Notes: generated by a model from the letters alone, not told the origin. A stretch of DNA of 64,000 nt from Bacteroidota bacterium (GCA_029560875.1 JAKQKB010000020.1:1-64000); one strand, 5' to 3'; positions 18,821 through 27,798 are shown, numbered from the stretch's first letter. A program made the numbers and translations.

Positions 18821-18848
18821 AAAACGAGGGTAAATTTACCCTCGTTTT
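18821..18848 (+). terminator. Terminator of the first tRNA-Ser
   Basis: A perfect 28-bp palindrome centred on TAAATTTA (arms AAAACGAGGG / CCCTCGTTTT) begins three bases after the tRNA CCA end. Confidence 0.9.
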
Positions 18849-18905
18849 CTGTTTATAACATGTTAATAAAATGTCCGCTTTAACGTGTTGAAAATATGAC
18901 TAAAA

Positions 18906-18932
18906 CAAAAAATGCGATGATTTTTTCATCGC
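18906..18932 (-). terminator. Terminator of the DUF6132 gene
   Basis: On the minus strand GCGATGA, a 5-base A loop and TCATCGC form a 7-bp stem followed by ATTTTTTG. It begins 27 bases behind the stop codon of the small membrane protein. Confidence 0.82.
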
Positions 18933-18959
18933 GTTTCTGTTTAATAAAATTGTTGTTGG

Positions 18960-19172
18960 CTATTTTACCGTTAAAACAAGTCCAATTAATGAACCCATTG
19001 TTATACTTCCCCATGGAGAACTCGTAATAGGGCAGGACCCACTATTACATCCAATAAAATAGTAGTAGGCAAATCCTAAGCCTCCTCCAATTAGTACTCC
19101 TAACAAAGGATAAAGTATTTTCTTATTTTTAAGTTTATTGGCAATTTTTCCAACAATTACTGGACATCCCAT
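18960..19172 (-). CDS. Small DUF6132-type membrane protein
   Basis: The 70-residue protein has two hydrophobic segments (LLGVLIGGGLGFAYYYFIG and the C-terminal ITMGSLIGLVLTV) joined by a Cys-containing turn GCNSGSCPITSSPWGS. This pattern is characteristic of the DUF6132 family of Bacteroidetes. Relatives often sit near rhodanese or redox genes; here it stands alone between two tRNA-Ser genes. Its function is unknown. A further Cys occurs at the N-terminus (MGCPV). Confidence 0.8.
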   Translation of the reverse strand: MGCPVIVGKIANKLKNKKILYPLLGVLIGGGLGFAYYYFIGCNSGSCPITSSPWGSITMGSLIGLVLTVK

Positions 19173-19222
19173 AGTGTTCTCGTATTATCTTATTAAAATA
19201 TACATATGTAAATATAACGATG

Positions 19223-19230
19223 CAAATATA
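19223..19230 (-). promoter_or_regulatory. Promoter -7 element for the DUF6132 gene
   Basis: TATATTTG on the minus strand matches the Bacteroidetes -7 consensus exactly and lies 50 bases upstream of the start codon. No clear -33 TTTG at 19 bases is seen. Confidence 0.5.
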
Positions 19231-19258
19231 CGAATTGTTGCAAAAGAATTGAATTTGT

Positions 19259-19289
19259 TTTGTAAATAGATGTAAAGTATTTACTTTTG
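19259..19289 (+). promoter_or_regulatory. Promoter of the second tRNA-Ser
   Basis: TTTG (19259-19262), 19 bases, then TACTTTTG (19282-19289) match the consensus exactly. The tRNA starts 17 bases further on. Confidence 0.85.
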
Positions 19290-19306
19290 CAAGCCTAATG
19301 GTTAAA

Positions 19307-19396
19307 GGAGAGATGCCAGAGCGGTCGAATGGGGCGGTCTCGAAAACCGTTGTCCGCTTATGCGGACCCAGGGTTCGAATCCCTGTCTCTCCGCCA
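19307..19396 (+). tRNA. tRNA-Ser (anticodon CGA)
   Basis: The acceptor stem GGAGAGA pairs with TCTCTCC, followed by G and an encoded CCA. The anticodon loop is CTCGAAA (CGA). The long variable arm (GTCCGCTTATGCGGAC) is a perfect hairpin. The T arm AGGGTTCGAATCCCT is intact. Confidence 0.96.
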
Positions 19397-19400
19397 CTGA

Positions 19401-19427
19401 AACGAAGGAATTACCCTTCGTTTTTTT
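19401..19427 (+). terminator. Terminator of the second tRNA-Ser
   Basis: AACGAAGG / CCTTCGTT form an 8-bp stem with a 6-base loop, followed by a T-run. Confidence 0.9.
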
Positions 19428-19617
19428 ATTCGAGTTTTCTTGTGTTAGAGTTAAACCTTTTAAAAAAGATTCTGGAACAGAAACATTTATTTTTTCTTTT
19501 CCAAAATTATCTAAACTAGTATTCTTGCATTTCTGCGATTTAGAATTACAGCATATTTTAAATAAAAAAAGCCTGAGATTATGAACTGCACCCCAAAAGT
19601 TAGACATAACATTTGGG

Positions 19618-20136
19618 GTGTTTTTTATGAAAAAGAAAACAAGAAACAAATTTTCAATTAAAGAAAAAGAACGCATAGTTCTTTCGTTTTTAGAGGAAGG
19701 TTCTGATTCGTACCACTCAATTGCCAGAAAGTATAACACGAGCCACAGATTAATTTCCTTATGGGTTGACAGCTATAAGGTTCACGGTAAATCTGGTTTG
19801 TCATTCAAAAATGATTTAAGCTACACTGGAGAGTTTAAATTAAAATTACTTCAAGAGATGAACTCAGACGGGCTATCTTTACATCAATTATCAGTTAAGT
19901 ATCTAATTTCACCATCGCTTCTTTCTACATGGAAACGAGAGTATAAAGAGGGTGGTGCTACAGTTTTATTTATGGATAAACGTAAAGGTAGGCCCCTTAA
20001 GGCTAAGAGCAAGCAAAGAACTACACAAAAATCGTCTCTTGGCAATGAAGAAAGGTTGATTAAAGAGAATGAACTGCTCCGTGCTGAAAACGATTACCTA
20101 AAAAAGTTACAAGCCTTAATTCAGAATCAAAAATAG
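19618..20136 (+). CDS. IS3-family transposase OrfA
   Basis: The 172-residue protein holds two helix-turn-helix units: FSIKEKERIVLSFLEEGSD through HRLISLWVDSYK, and FKLKLLQEMNSDGLSLHQL through LLSTWKREYKEG. A C-terminal leucine-zipper-like helix follows (NEERLIKENELLRAENDYLKK cut by the frameshift site). OrfA binds the inverted repeats and helps control transposition. The last codons contain the slippery heptamer that allows fusion to OrfB. Confidence 0.93.
   Translation: MFFMKKKTRNKFSIKEKERIVLSFLEEGSDSYHSIARKYNTSHRLISLWVDSYKVHGKSGLSFKNDLSYTGEFKLKLLQEMNSDGLSLHQLSVKYLISPSLLSTWKREYKEGGATVLFMDKRKGRPLKAKSKQRTTQKSSLGNEERLIKENELLRAENDYLKKLQALIQNQK
20100..20106 (+). other. Programmed -1 frameshift site of the insertion sequence
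   Basis: The heptamer A-AAA-AAG lies in the correct phase of orfA (CTA AAA AAG). A -1 shift enters the orfB frame, which is open from here through the orfB start, giving a joined transposase that reads KVTSLNSESKIATQRLKAM across the junction. This is the usual IS3-family mechanism. Confidence 0.85.
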
Positions 20137-20147
20137 CAACACAAAGA

Positions 20148-20999
20148 TTGAAAGCTATGGCCATCAATGATTTAAGGCTAAGACATCCACTCTCAGTATT
20201 ATTGATTGTGGCAGGAATGGCAAGAAGTTCGTTTTACTATCACGTGAAGCAATTGAAAGCAAAGGATAAATATTCAATTGAAAAAAAAATAATAGCGGAT
20301 GTTTTTCATGAAAACAAGGGGCGGTACGGATATCGACGCATAACTCTTGAGCTGAAAAACAAAGGCATTACATTAAACCATAAGACCGTCTGTAAATTAA
20401 TGAACTCTATCGGTTTAAAATGTAAAGTGAGGATGAAAAAATACAGGTCATACAAAGGCGAAGCAGGAACAATAGCACCAAATATTCTGGAACGGAATTT
20501 TAATGCAACCAAACCTAATCAAAAGTGGGCCACGGATGTTACCGAGTTCTCCCTGTTTGGAAAGAAAAGTTACCTTTCTCCAATTATTGATTTGTATAAT
20601 GGCGAGATTGTATCCTACAATATCACGTATAGACCAACTCTTGATTTAGTTATCGATATGGTTGACACAGCTTTTGACAAGATTAATGACAATACTAATC
20701 TGATACTACATTCTGATCAAGGTTGGCACTATCAGCACCCAAATTATCAGAAACGGCTAAAAAAGAAAGGGGTTCAGCAAAGCATGTCCCGTAAAGGAAA
20801 CTGCTTAGATAATGCTGTAATAGAAAACTTCTTTGGATTATTGAAATCGGAGCTGTTATATTTGCAGGAGTTTAATTCAATAGAACAGTTTCATCAGGAG
20901 GTAAAAGAGTATATTGATTATTATAACAACGATAGAATAAAGGCTAACTTAAAAGGAATGAGCCCTGTAAAATACAGAACCCATTCCATTATAAATTAA
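20148..20999 (+). CDS. IS3-family transposase OrfB (DDE catalytic part)
   Basis: The 283-residue frame contains the HTH_21 region (GRYGYRRITLELKNKGI) and the rve integrase core with the three acidic residues: Asp in WATDVTEF, Asp in LILHSDQGWHYQ, and Glu in NAVIENFFGLLKSEL. The HSDQGWHYQ wording matches the IS150 subgroup. A free start at TTG (20148) or ATG (20157) is possible, but the functional product is most likely the OrfAB fusion made by frameshifting. Confidence 0.94.
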   Translation: MKAMAINDLRLRHPLSVLLIVAGMARSSFYYHVKQLKAKDKYSIEKKIIADVFHENKGRYGYRRITLELKNKGITLNHKTVCKLMNSIGLKCKVRMKKYRSYKGEAGTIAPNILERNFNATKPNQKWATDVTEFSLFGKKSYLSPIIDLYNGEIVSYNITYRPTLDLVIDMVDTAFDKINDNTNLILHSDQGWHYQHPNYQKRLKKKGVQQSMSRKGNCLDNAVIENFFGLLKSELLYLQEFNSIEQFHQEVKEYIDYYNNDRIKANLKGMSPVKYRTHSIIN

Positions 21000-21032
21000 T
21001 ATTAATCCGTCCAACTTTTTGGGGTCACTTCA

Positions 21033-21064
21033 TAATCGCGCTTTGTATGATAATTTAACGAGGC
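21033..21064 (-). terminator. Terminator of the 21,065-21,877 gene, split by the insertion sequence
   Basis: On the minus strand this piece ends in AAAGCGCGATTA; beyond the insertion sequence (19561-19581) it continues TAATCTCAGGCTTTTTTT. Together they would form a stem AAAGC/GCTTT plus GATTA/TAATC with a T-run. The insertion sequence separates the two halves, so the gene probably no longer ends at this terminator. Confidence 0.5.
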
Positions 21065-21877
21065 TTAAATCATTGAATTTCTAATTTTAGCAACGTTCTC
21101 AACAACTGCTTGGAATTGCTCATTTGTAAGTGTGTCGCCCTGAATGGTGTTGTAAACATCAACAATGGGTTGTAGGGTAGCAATCATTTCTGCTATTTCG
21201 GCATCGGTTGAGCGAGCGTTCATTAACTCTACAATCTTTGCCAAAGGAGCTTTTTGGTTGGCCATAATTTTTACAAACTCAACATTGTTGCGGCTTGTTA
21301 GGGCAATTTGTGAGGTTAGGTATAAACCTTCAACCCAACTTCCAGTAATTACCATTAACGATAGGTTATCTTTGCCATTCTCAACAAGATACTTGTATGA
21401 ATCGTAGAAAGAATCGGTAATGATAAGGATTAATGAATCCTTGTTGTCGATATTCTTCTCAACACGCTCAGCAAGGTCGCGGTTAAATCCAGTGCTGATG
21501 TTAAGTTCATCTACCATTTTTTTAGAAACCTTTAGGTAGTTCATGGTTTCCTGCTTCATTTGGTAGGTGGTTGAGTAGGCTAAATCTGCACCAAAAACAC
21601 CTAAATTAAAGGCTTTTGCTTTCTCAGTAAAATACTTATTGGCATTATCAACAGGGTTGCAGATACTTAAAATATAGCTAGCACCAGCTTTATTAATCAT
21701 CTGAATAACCTCAAATGATGTAGGAATTGGGTAGTTGGTAACTCCCTCGAAAGCTTGCTCTTTTGAAACGGTTTCTAGCTCTTCTGCTTCTTTAGCTTGT
21801 TTTGTTCCACAGCTATTAAGCACTAGTGCAGCTAAGGCGGTTAACGCCACGATGCGAAATGTGTTTTGGATTTTCAT
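21065..21877 (-). CDS. Conserved hypothetical lipoprotein
   Basis: The 270-residue protein starts with a lipoprotein signal (TALAALVLNSCG, Cys23). The mature part is almost entirely helical and contains YILSICNPVDNANKYF, NLGVFGADLAYSTTYQMKQE and VITGSWVEGLYLTSQIAL. It looks like a family conserved among Bacteroidetes, but no function is known to me. Its terminator region was hit by the insertion sequence. Confidence 0.75.
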   Translation of the reverse strand: MKIQNTFRIVALTALAALVLNSCGTKQAKEAEELETVSKEQAFEGVTNYPIPTSFEVIQMINKAGASYILSICNPVDNANKYFTEKAKAFNLGVFGADLAYSTTYQMKQETMNYLKVSKKMVDELNISTGFNRDLAERVEKNIDNKDSLILIITDSFYDSYKYLVENGKDNLSLMVITGSWVEGLYLTSQIALTSRNNVEFVKIMANQKAPLAKIVELMNARSTDAEIAEMIATLQPIVDVYNTIQGDTLTNEQFQAVVENVAKIRNSMI

Positions 21878-21973
21878 ATGGGTTTAGTTGAAATAGTTAA
21901 CGATTTTTGAATTTTGGTAAAGTTAAGAATTCCGTATTTATTAACCAATATTTGAAGAATTTGTTTTTATGCC

Positions 21974-23899
21974 CTAAAGAATTACCCTATCTAAATCTTT
22001 TGACATTCTATTCATCAAATCGTTTAGTTGGTTTAATTTCGAGAGAATATCATTTATATCATCCTTTTGTTCACTTTTAAGGTTGGCCAAATCGTCCATT
22101 AAACGCTTAATGGCTGTTTTAAGGATTTTACTCTTGTAAACCTGAATTGCCTTGGGAACTGCCCGTTGCAGAAAATCCTCCTCGTTCTGGTCGCCCCATA
22201 TTCTGCTGAGTTTATACCTCGATGAAAGTATATCCACCGCCAGTTGACTTATTTGAGTGTCTTGGTGATTGATAAAATGTCTATTATCGGTTGTTTTGTT
22301 TTCGGTGAGTAGCTTTCCGAACTCATCAAAAATCTTCTTGTAAACAAGGTTTTGGAACTCCAGTTCGTCGTTAAGTATTTCATCAATAATATACTGAGCA
22401 ACAGTAATGGTTATCTCCTGCTCTTCAAAATCGTCGGTTTTGTGATGAAACAGCACTTGCTCGCCCGAATTTAACAGAAATGCGATAATTTCGCGTTCCT
22501 GTTCCTCGCAGAATATACCCGACACATAGGAGGGGAGGCGGGGTGTTTCCTTTTCCCTTATTTCGAACGATTCACGTTGAATTAGCTGCTCAAACTTCTT
22601 TTTGCGCTGATTGGTTACCTCGGTATAAAGCACGTCCTCCTGTATATCCATTATTCGGGAGCACTCCTTGATGTAAATGGAGCGAGTAATGGTTTCGGGG
22701 ATTACGCTTATTGAGCGGACAATATCGTTAATAAGGTTTGCGCGCTGAATGGGGTCGTTCTTTGCTTCATCGAGCAGTAGTTTTGCCTTGAACTTTATAA
22801 AGTCGGTCTCATTCTTATCTACATAGTCCAAAAGTTCGGTTGAACTGTGCGAACGAGAGAAACTGTCGGGGTCTTCGCCCTCGGGTAAAAGTACAACCTT
22901 TACGTTGAGGCCTTCCTCCAGCACTAAGTCAATTCCTCGGAGCGATGCTTTAATACCAGCAGCATCGCCATCGTAAAGGATTGTTACGTTAGGTGTAAAG
23001 CGCTTAATAAGTTTAATTTGGTCGTGCGTGAGCGATGTTCCAGAGCTGGCCACCACGTTCTCAATCCCAGCCTGATGCATCGATATAACATCGGTATAAC
23101 CCTCAACCAGAAAACACTTATTCTCCTGGGTGATAGTTTTTTTTGCCTGATAAATTCCGTAGAGAATCTCACTTTTATGGTAAACCTCGCTCTCGGGACT
23201 GTTCAGGTACTTGGCTATTTTTTTGTCGGTTTTAAGGGTACGACCACCAAAGCCAATAACGCGCCCGCTTAGGCTATGGATTGGGAACATAACCCGCCCC
23301 ATAAACCTGTCGAAAGTGCTGCCATCCTCGCGTTGAATGGTTAAGCCTGTTTTTACAAGATTATCGAGTTTGTAGCCATCGTGTATTGCAGAATGCGTGA
23401 ATGCATCGCGCTGTTCAAGGCAGTAGCCCAGTTGAAATTTCTCTATGGTGTTATTGTGGAATCCCCGTTCCTTAAAGTAGGCAAGCCCTATATTTTTGCC
23501 ATCGGAATGTTTGTGGAGCATATCGCTGAAGTACCGCTGAGCATAGGCATTAACAACCATTAGGCTTTCGCGCTCGTTCTTTTGCTCTATTTCCTCGGGT
23601 GTAGCCTCTTTCTCTATAACTTCAATGTTATATTTCTTTGCAAGGAATTTTAAAGCATCAACATATCCAAGATGCTCATGCTCCATTATAAAGTTTACAG
23701 CATTTCCACCCTTACCACAGCCAAAGCACTTAAAAATTCCTTTTGAAGGGCTTACGGTAAACGAAGGTGTTTTCTCGTTGTGGAAAGGACAATTCCCCAA
23801 ATAGTTGACACCACGTTTACGCATGGTAACATAATCCTGAACCACCTCCAGAATATCCGATGCGGCAATTATCCTATCAACAACGTGTTGGTCAATCAT
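21974..23899 (-). CDS. dnaG: DNA primase DnaG
   Basis: DnaG makes RNA primers at the replication fork. The 641-residue protein has the CHC2 zinc-binding domain (NCPFHNEKTPSFTVSP, then FKCFGCGKGG), the RNA polymerase core starting near residue 120, and the Toprim domain with LVEGYTDVISMHQAG and ILYDGDAAGIKASLRG. The C-terminal part (from about 430) would contact the replicative helicase DnaB. The length is normal. The gene is not next to rpoD here and looks monocistronic. Confidence 0.96.
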   Translation of the reverse strand: MIDQHVVDRIIAASDILEVVQDYVTMRKRGVNYLGNCPFHNEKTPSFTVSPSKGIFKCFGCGKGGNAVNFIMEHEHLGYVDALKFLAKKYNIEVIEKEATPEEIEQKNERESLMVVNAYAQRYFSDMLHKHSDGKNIGLAYFKERGFHNNTIEKFQLGYCLEQRDAFTHSAIHDGYKLDNLVKTGLTIQREDGSTFDRFMGRVMFPIHSLSGRVIGFGGRTLKTDKKIAKYLNSPESEVYHKSEILYGIYQAKKTITQENKCFLVEGYTDVISMHQAGIENVVASSGTSLTHDQIKLIKRFTPNVTILYDGDAAGIKASLRGIDLVLEEGLNVKVVLLPEGEDPDSFSRSHSSTELLDYVDKNETDFIKFKAKLLLDEAKNDPIQRANLINDIVRSISVIPETITRSIYIKECSRIMDIQEDVLYTEVTNQRKKKFEQLIQRESFEIREKETPRLPSYVSGIFCEEQEREIIAFLLNSGEQVLFHHKTDDFEEQEITITVAQYIIDEILNDELEFQNLVYKKIFDEFGKLLTENKTTDNRHFINHQDTQISQLAVDILSSRYKLSRIWGDQNEEDFLQRAVPKAIQVYKSKILKTAIKRLMDDLANLKSEQKDDINDILSKLNQLNDLMNRMSKDLDRVIL

Positions 23900-24099
23900 T
23901 TAATGTGAATTGCATTGTAAAACATAAGGAGTGTAAAGATAGAAAAACCAAAGGTTATTTGGTGAGAAATTTATGAACAGAGGCTAATGTTTAAACTACT
24001 TAATTGTTTTTAAGTGTTGTTCAAAAAGATTTAGTTTAAGATCTATCACATCTTAAATCCGGAATATGGAAGATTATTTCTTGTAGTTTATTAAGAAAA

Positions 24100-24963
24100 T
24101 TAGTGCCCTCCCCCCTGAGTAATAAAACTTCCAGAGATAGAAATCTCCTTAGGAGTAACGCTAAGAACAGGTATTGGACTTTTGCTTAGCATTTGTTGTG
24201 CATAGCTGCCCAAAACAAAGTCGCTAAGTGCAATGTTTTGCTCGGTCATTATACTTACCATATCAGCATTAACGTCCAATGCGTACTCAATGGTTATATC
24301 GGTAATATTGTCGCCACGTAGGCTGGCTGTTTGGAATCGGATATCGCGCTCCTTTAGGTAGTTGCAAACCTGTTTGATGTATGCGTTTAGCTTTAGGTCA
24401 ATCTCGTCGGTTTGGAGAGTGGCAACGCCAATTACATGAACCTCGGCGTTGAAAGCCCTTGCAACCTCTGCTGTTACTGGAACTTTTTGTCGGGTATCGG
24501 TTGTAATATCAATAGGTAGAACTATCTTTTGAATATCGCGGGGCATTGAGCCATGGCGAATTGTTATTACAGGATTATCCGTTGCCGAGATAATGCGGAA
24601 CGCATTGCTACCAATAAAAAACTCCTCGAACCCCGATGCTCCATGTGTAGAGCAGATTATCACAGAATTCTCAAAGGCGTGAGCCTGATTAACCACCTCG
24701 CGGTAAATCTTTCCTTTTTTTACAATGTAGGTAAGGTTTGCGCTTTCGAGCATTTTGGGTGAGTACTCTGCTACCAGTTCTTCAAATTTCTTTTCGGCAC
24801 TTTTATGTTCCTCATCAAATCCACCGGGTGTTAAATCGGTAGGGTATTTCTGAACATAAACCATTTGAATATCACAGTTGAACTTGTTAGCAAAGGTTAT
24901 TGCTAAACGTAATCCGTTAACAGATTCTTTCGAGAAATCGATTGGAACAATTATGTGCTTCAT
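24100..24963 (-). CDS. Universal stress protein, two UspA domains
   Basis: The 287-residue protein contains two tandem UspA-like domains. The first starts KHIIVPIDFSKESVNGLRLA and includes ICSTHGASGFEEFFIGSNA; the second starts QKIVLPIDITTDTRQKVPV and includes SIMTEQNIALSDFVLGSYAQ. The first domain keeps a G-rich nucleotide-binding loop, while the second is less typical. Such cytoplasmic proteins respond to stress and often bind ATP. The role here is inferred from the family. It is a single gene on the minus strand. Confidence 0.9.
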   Translation of the reverse strand: MKHIIVPIDFSKESVNGLRLAITFANKFNCDIQMVYVQKYPTDLTPGGFDEEHKSAEKKFEELVAEYSPKMLESANLTYIVKKGKIYREVVNQAHAFENSVIICSTHGASGFEEFFIGSNAFRIISATDNPVITIRHGSMPRDIQKIVLPIDITTDTRQKVPVTAEVARAFNAEVHVIGVATLQTDEIDLKLNAYIKQVCNYLKERDIRFQTASLRGDNITDITIEYALDVNADMVSIMTEQNIALSDFVLGSYAQQMLSKSPIPVLSVTPKEISISGSFITQGGGH

Positions 24964-25045
24964 GGCTTAGGTTTTCTGATTAGATGAAAGCAAATCTACA
25001 TTAAATTAAGGAATTAACCCAAAAACTGCAGGAAATTTAAAGCAA

Positions 25046-25073
25046 AATAGCCAGAGATAAGTCTCTGGCTATT
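25046..25073 (-). terminator. Terminator of the 25,097-26,980 pair
   Basis: A perfect 12-bp stem AATAGCCAGAGA / TCTCTGGCTATT with a 4-base loop lies 24 bases behind the stop codon of the small lipoprotein gene, followed by T residues on the minus strand. Confidence 0.9.
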
Positions 25074-25096
25074 GTTTTGACAAAATCTTTAGGCTA

Positions 25097-25609
25097 TTAG
25101 AATCCAGCATCCAAGCTCCGGATAATTCCTGCCGCCTCCAATGCTTTTCGTAACGAAGCAACATTAACAGAAACCACTACGGCCACTTTATATTCCTTGC
25201 CAACGCGAACAATGTCCTCAGCAGCAATAGCGCCATTGCTGGCTATGTTGGCATACTTTAGGTAATCGCCGCCAGTTTCGAAAAACTTATCGAAATAAGC
25301 AGCATTTTCCTGCTGAGCATTAGGATTGTTAACAAGGGCTACTTGTCCAGGAATTCCTGGTTTGCCTGCAAAACCTTTAAAAGTTACTCCATGAACGGCA
25401 TTCTTTTTTGCTCTATCCATTGGGAGTTTTGGGTCGCTGGTGTATGTCCATACTTTAACAAGATATGTTCCCTGTGTTCCTGTAGGCATAGCCTCAAGCT
25501 CATACCTGAAACTTTTGGTGTCGGCATCGGCCGCTTTTTTTGATGTTGCACACGATGTGGCAATTAGGGCAACCAAAGTTAATGTGCCAAAAAATAGTTT
25601 AGTTTTCAT
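25097..25609 (-). CDS. Hypothetical lipoprotein, partner of the 447-aa protein
   Basis: The 170-residue protein has a lipobox (LVALIATSCA, Cys20). The mature region includes YELEAMPTGTQGTYLVKVWT, VHGVTFKGFAG and AVVVSVNVASLRKALEAAG. I do not recognise a named family. It follows the 447-residue exported protein by 27 bases and shares a terminator, so the two probably act together in the cell envelope. Confidence 0.72.
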   Translation of the reverse strand: MKTKLFFGTLTLVALIATSCATSKKAADADTKSFRYELEAMPTGTQGTYLVKVWTYTSDPKLPMDRAKKNAVHGVTFKGFAGKPGIPGQVALVNNPNAQQENAAYFDKFFETGGDYLKYANIASNGAIAAEDIVRVGKEYKVAVVVSVNVASLRKALEAAGIIRSLDAGF

Positions 25610-25636
25610 ATTACATTAGGTTGTTTTAAAGGATTA

Positions 25637-26980
25637 TTATTTTGTTTGTCGGATAAGCATTCCGGGGTAGAATTTTCCCATGCCCTTAAAGATAGTTTTA
25701 TCAACTAAAGGAGCAGCGGTAGCTGTACTATCGGCTGCTGCTTCCTCTCCAGCCATATAGCGGTTATCCCATATTGGCTGGTCAACCCTTACAACGCCTT
25801 TTCTTACATACTTAGTTCTACCCTCATCGTCAATGGTTTGTTCAAGCACCTCGTAACGGTCGCCCTTCTCCAGGCCTTCTTTCAAGCCAATCTTTGCAGA
25901 TATTGGGTCAACCTCGAAAAGTGGAGTTTTTGTTTTAAACACATCGTGGGCGCGTTGTAGTTTTGCAATAACAGCGTCAATTGCCTTAACTGTTGCTATG
26001 CGTACAAGTTCATCCTCCGATTTTGTTGTAAATATTGACGATTGAAGGTCGGCCCAGGCTTTATCGAATCCTACAAGTTCAAGTTTAAACAGGTCGGTGC
26101 TATCAAATGCCTTTGCACGTTCGGGTGAACTGTCGTAGGAGTCGTTCCACATCTCCTGGTAGAAAACGGCAGCAATAGAATCGTTCCAACGTAGTTTGTA
26201 AAGGTAAGAGTTGGCCTGAATAACATACCCTTTTGATGCTACGTCGGCAGCGGTAGAGCCAATGTCAGCTAATAATTTCGCGTTCTGCCCGCCAAATTCT
26301 TTTAGTAACGATAATCCACGTTTTGCTGCGGCCATAACTTCTTCCTTAGGAATATACTTAAAGCGAGTAACCACAACAAACGTATTGGAAATTAGCTCTT
26401 CGCCGGCATCGGCCAGCATGGCTTTGCCCCTAACGCTGGCTTTTGCAATACTTGCCTGCATTTCGGTAGCATCGTATTGACCTCTTTCGCCAATTAGGTT
26501 CATGTTGAAATTCCCATTTTCGTCTCTGCCATACCACTTGGCAACAATTTGTTGTGGAATTTTATTCTCCTTGAAAAATTTTTGAATTATTAATGGCAGA
26601 TCTTTAGTGTCGGTTGTGTCAACAAGTCCTCCAGTGGTCAAGGAAACCAATGACTTTCCAAAGGCATTACCAGCACCTTTCTTTTTGGAAATCTTTTCTT
26701 CCTCAGGAATTGGATAGTCTTTGGGGTTGAATGAACGAATTGAGAGGTTATGGTCGTTAAACTTTTCCGGAATAGGAGTGGAGTCGAAGCTTCGTTTTAT
26801 TGTATCGGCTTTAATAAGTCCGGCATCGTCAAGCATAATTGTGTAAAGAGAACTTCTTCTATAAGATGTACTTTGAAGTTGTTTGTCATCTTTTTTAATT
26901 TCCTGGGCAACCACAGGGGCCAAAGCCATTAATAATATTGTAAAGACTAATGCTTGTTTTACTTTCATAGTATTTTTCAT
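25637..26980 (-). CDS. Conserved hypothetical exported protein
   Basis: The 447-residue protein has a signal peptide (ALVFTILLMALAPVVAQ, ending near residue 25) and the segments SLYTIMLDDAGLIKADTIK, IPQQIVAKWYGRD, FVVVTRFKYIPKEEV and GLKEGLEKGDRYEVLEQ. No catalytic motif is visible to me. It is first in a two-gene unit with the lipoprotein gene. It resembles proteins found widely in Bacteroidales without a known role. Confidence 0.75.
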   Translation of the reverse strand: MKNTMKVKQALVFTILLMALAPVVAQEIKKDDKQLQSTSYRRSSLYTIMLDDAGLIKADTIKRSFDSTPIPEKFNDHNLSIRSFNPKDYPIPEEEKISKKKGAGNAFGKSLVSLTTGGLVDTTDTKDLPLIIQKFFKENKIPQQIVAKWYGRDENGNFNMNLIGERGQYDATEMQASIAKASVRGKAMLADAGEELISNTFVVVTRFKYIPKEEVMAAAKRGLSLLKEFGGQNAKLLADIGSTAADVASKGYVIQANSYLYKLRWNDSIAAVFYQEMWNDSYDSSPERAKAFDSTDLFKLELVGFDKAWADLQSSIFTTKSEDELVRIATVKAIDAVIAKLQRAHDVFKTKTPLFEVDPISAKIGLKEGLEKGDRYEVLEQTIDDEGRTKYVRKGVVRVDQPIWDNRYMAGEEAAADSTATAAPLVDKTIFKGMGKFYPGMLIRQTK

Positions 26981-27105
26981 TAAGTTAGGTTACAATTTTG
27001 AACACCAATTTATCAAAAAAAACAAATTGACTCCAAACCGAATGGCCGAATTTTGACAATACATAAATTATTTGGGGTGTAGTTGTTGATTACTAATGTG
27101 AAAAG

Positions 27106-27693
27106 TTAATCCCAGGTAAATTTAACCGAGAAATTTTGTGGGTCTGTACCTTGAGTTTTGTGGAATGTTACGTTTTTGCAATTTACAAGTTCAAGGGCCT
27201 TAATGCACCAACCAATAGTCCTATAATCTAGTATCTCGCTCGATTTATGTAGTTTGGTGGCTGTAAGTATTATAGATTTTTTATTCACTTCCGATATCTC
27301 AGCATCAACAGGCCTGTAGTACATTGAAATAATCCGCTTGGCCGCTTTCATGAGCGACTGGGGACTCGCAACAAGTAAAAAAACCTTGTAAACACCTTTT
27401 AATCCAAAGTCGGCACTAAATTTTCCAACTTCAATTGCTGTTTTTTGCTCATTTCCTCCAAAAAACATATTGGCAATAGCCTTAAGCGGAGTGTAGTAGT
27501 ATTTTTCCACATCGAACCAATCCGAGGAGCTAATTACTCCACTGTAAAGCAACTGACAATCGCTAGGGAGTGTGTTAAACCAATCATTGTAACGTTCTGG
27601 ATGTTTTTCTTTCACATACGTTCGGGTCGAAATCAATCCTGTACCCTTAACCTCTATACCGTTCATCGTTGTTGCTTTTAGTTCTCTATGCAA
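27106..27693 (-). CDS. Hypothetical protein, possibly DUF2378/4-vinyl-reductase-like
   Basis: The 195-residue cytoplasmic protein contains VEKYYYTPLKAIANMFFGG, VYKVFLLVASPQSLMKAAKR and IISMYYRPVDAEIS. The arrangement of a small alpha/beta domain with a late aromatic cluster recalls 4-vinyl-reductase or DUF2378-like proteins, but this is only a weak resemblance. A second start at M10 (27666) gives 186 residues and is equally likely. It stands alone, divergent from trpS. Confidence 0.6.
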   Translation of the reverse strand: MHRELKATTMNGIEVKGTGLISTRTYVKEKHPERYNDWFNTLPSDCQLLYSGVISSSDWFDVEKYYYTPLKAIANMFFGGNEQKTAIEVGKFSADFGLKGVYKVFLLVASPQSLMKAAKRIISMYYRPVDAEISEVNKKSIILTATKLHKSSEILDYRTIGWCIKALELVNCKNVTFHKTQGTDPQNFSVKFTWD

Positions 27694-27798
27694 TTTAGGT
27701 ATATTTTTGAATAGATATCTAGGGTTTAATAATATTTATTGAAATTGAAGAGTAGTCGTAATAAATTAATTGCATTTAGTATGTAACCCATAATTTAG

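Larger units (their letters stand above)
19582..21032 (+). mobile_element. Intact IS3-family insertion sequence (IS150-like)
   Basis: The element is about 1.45 kb and has two consecutive frames, orfA and orfB, joined by a frameshift signal. The ends are imperfect inverted repeats: left TGAACTGCACCCCAAAAGTT and, read inward from the right, TGAAGTGACCCCAAAAAGTT. No target duplication is visible. The flanks are GATTA on the left and TAATC on the right, so without the element they form the 10-bp palindrome GATTATAATC. The ends may therefore have been placed at the centre of a palindrome, or the inverted repeat may extend outward. Both genes are uninterrupted, so the copy is probably active. Confidence 0.93.

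Noticed and set aside
19302-19739. 145-residue minus-strand open frame over the second tRNA-Ser and the left end of the insertion sequence
   Set aside because: It is the antisense of a tRNA (VAERQGFEPWVRISGQ is a well-known tRNA antisense pattern) and of the insertion-sequence end, not a gene.
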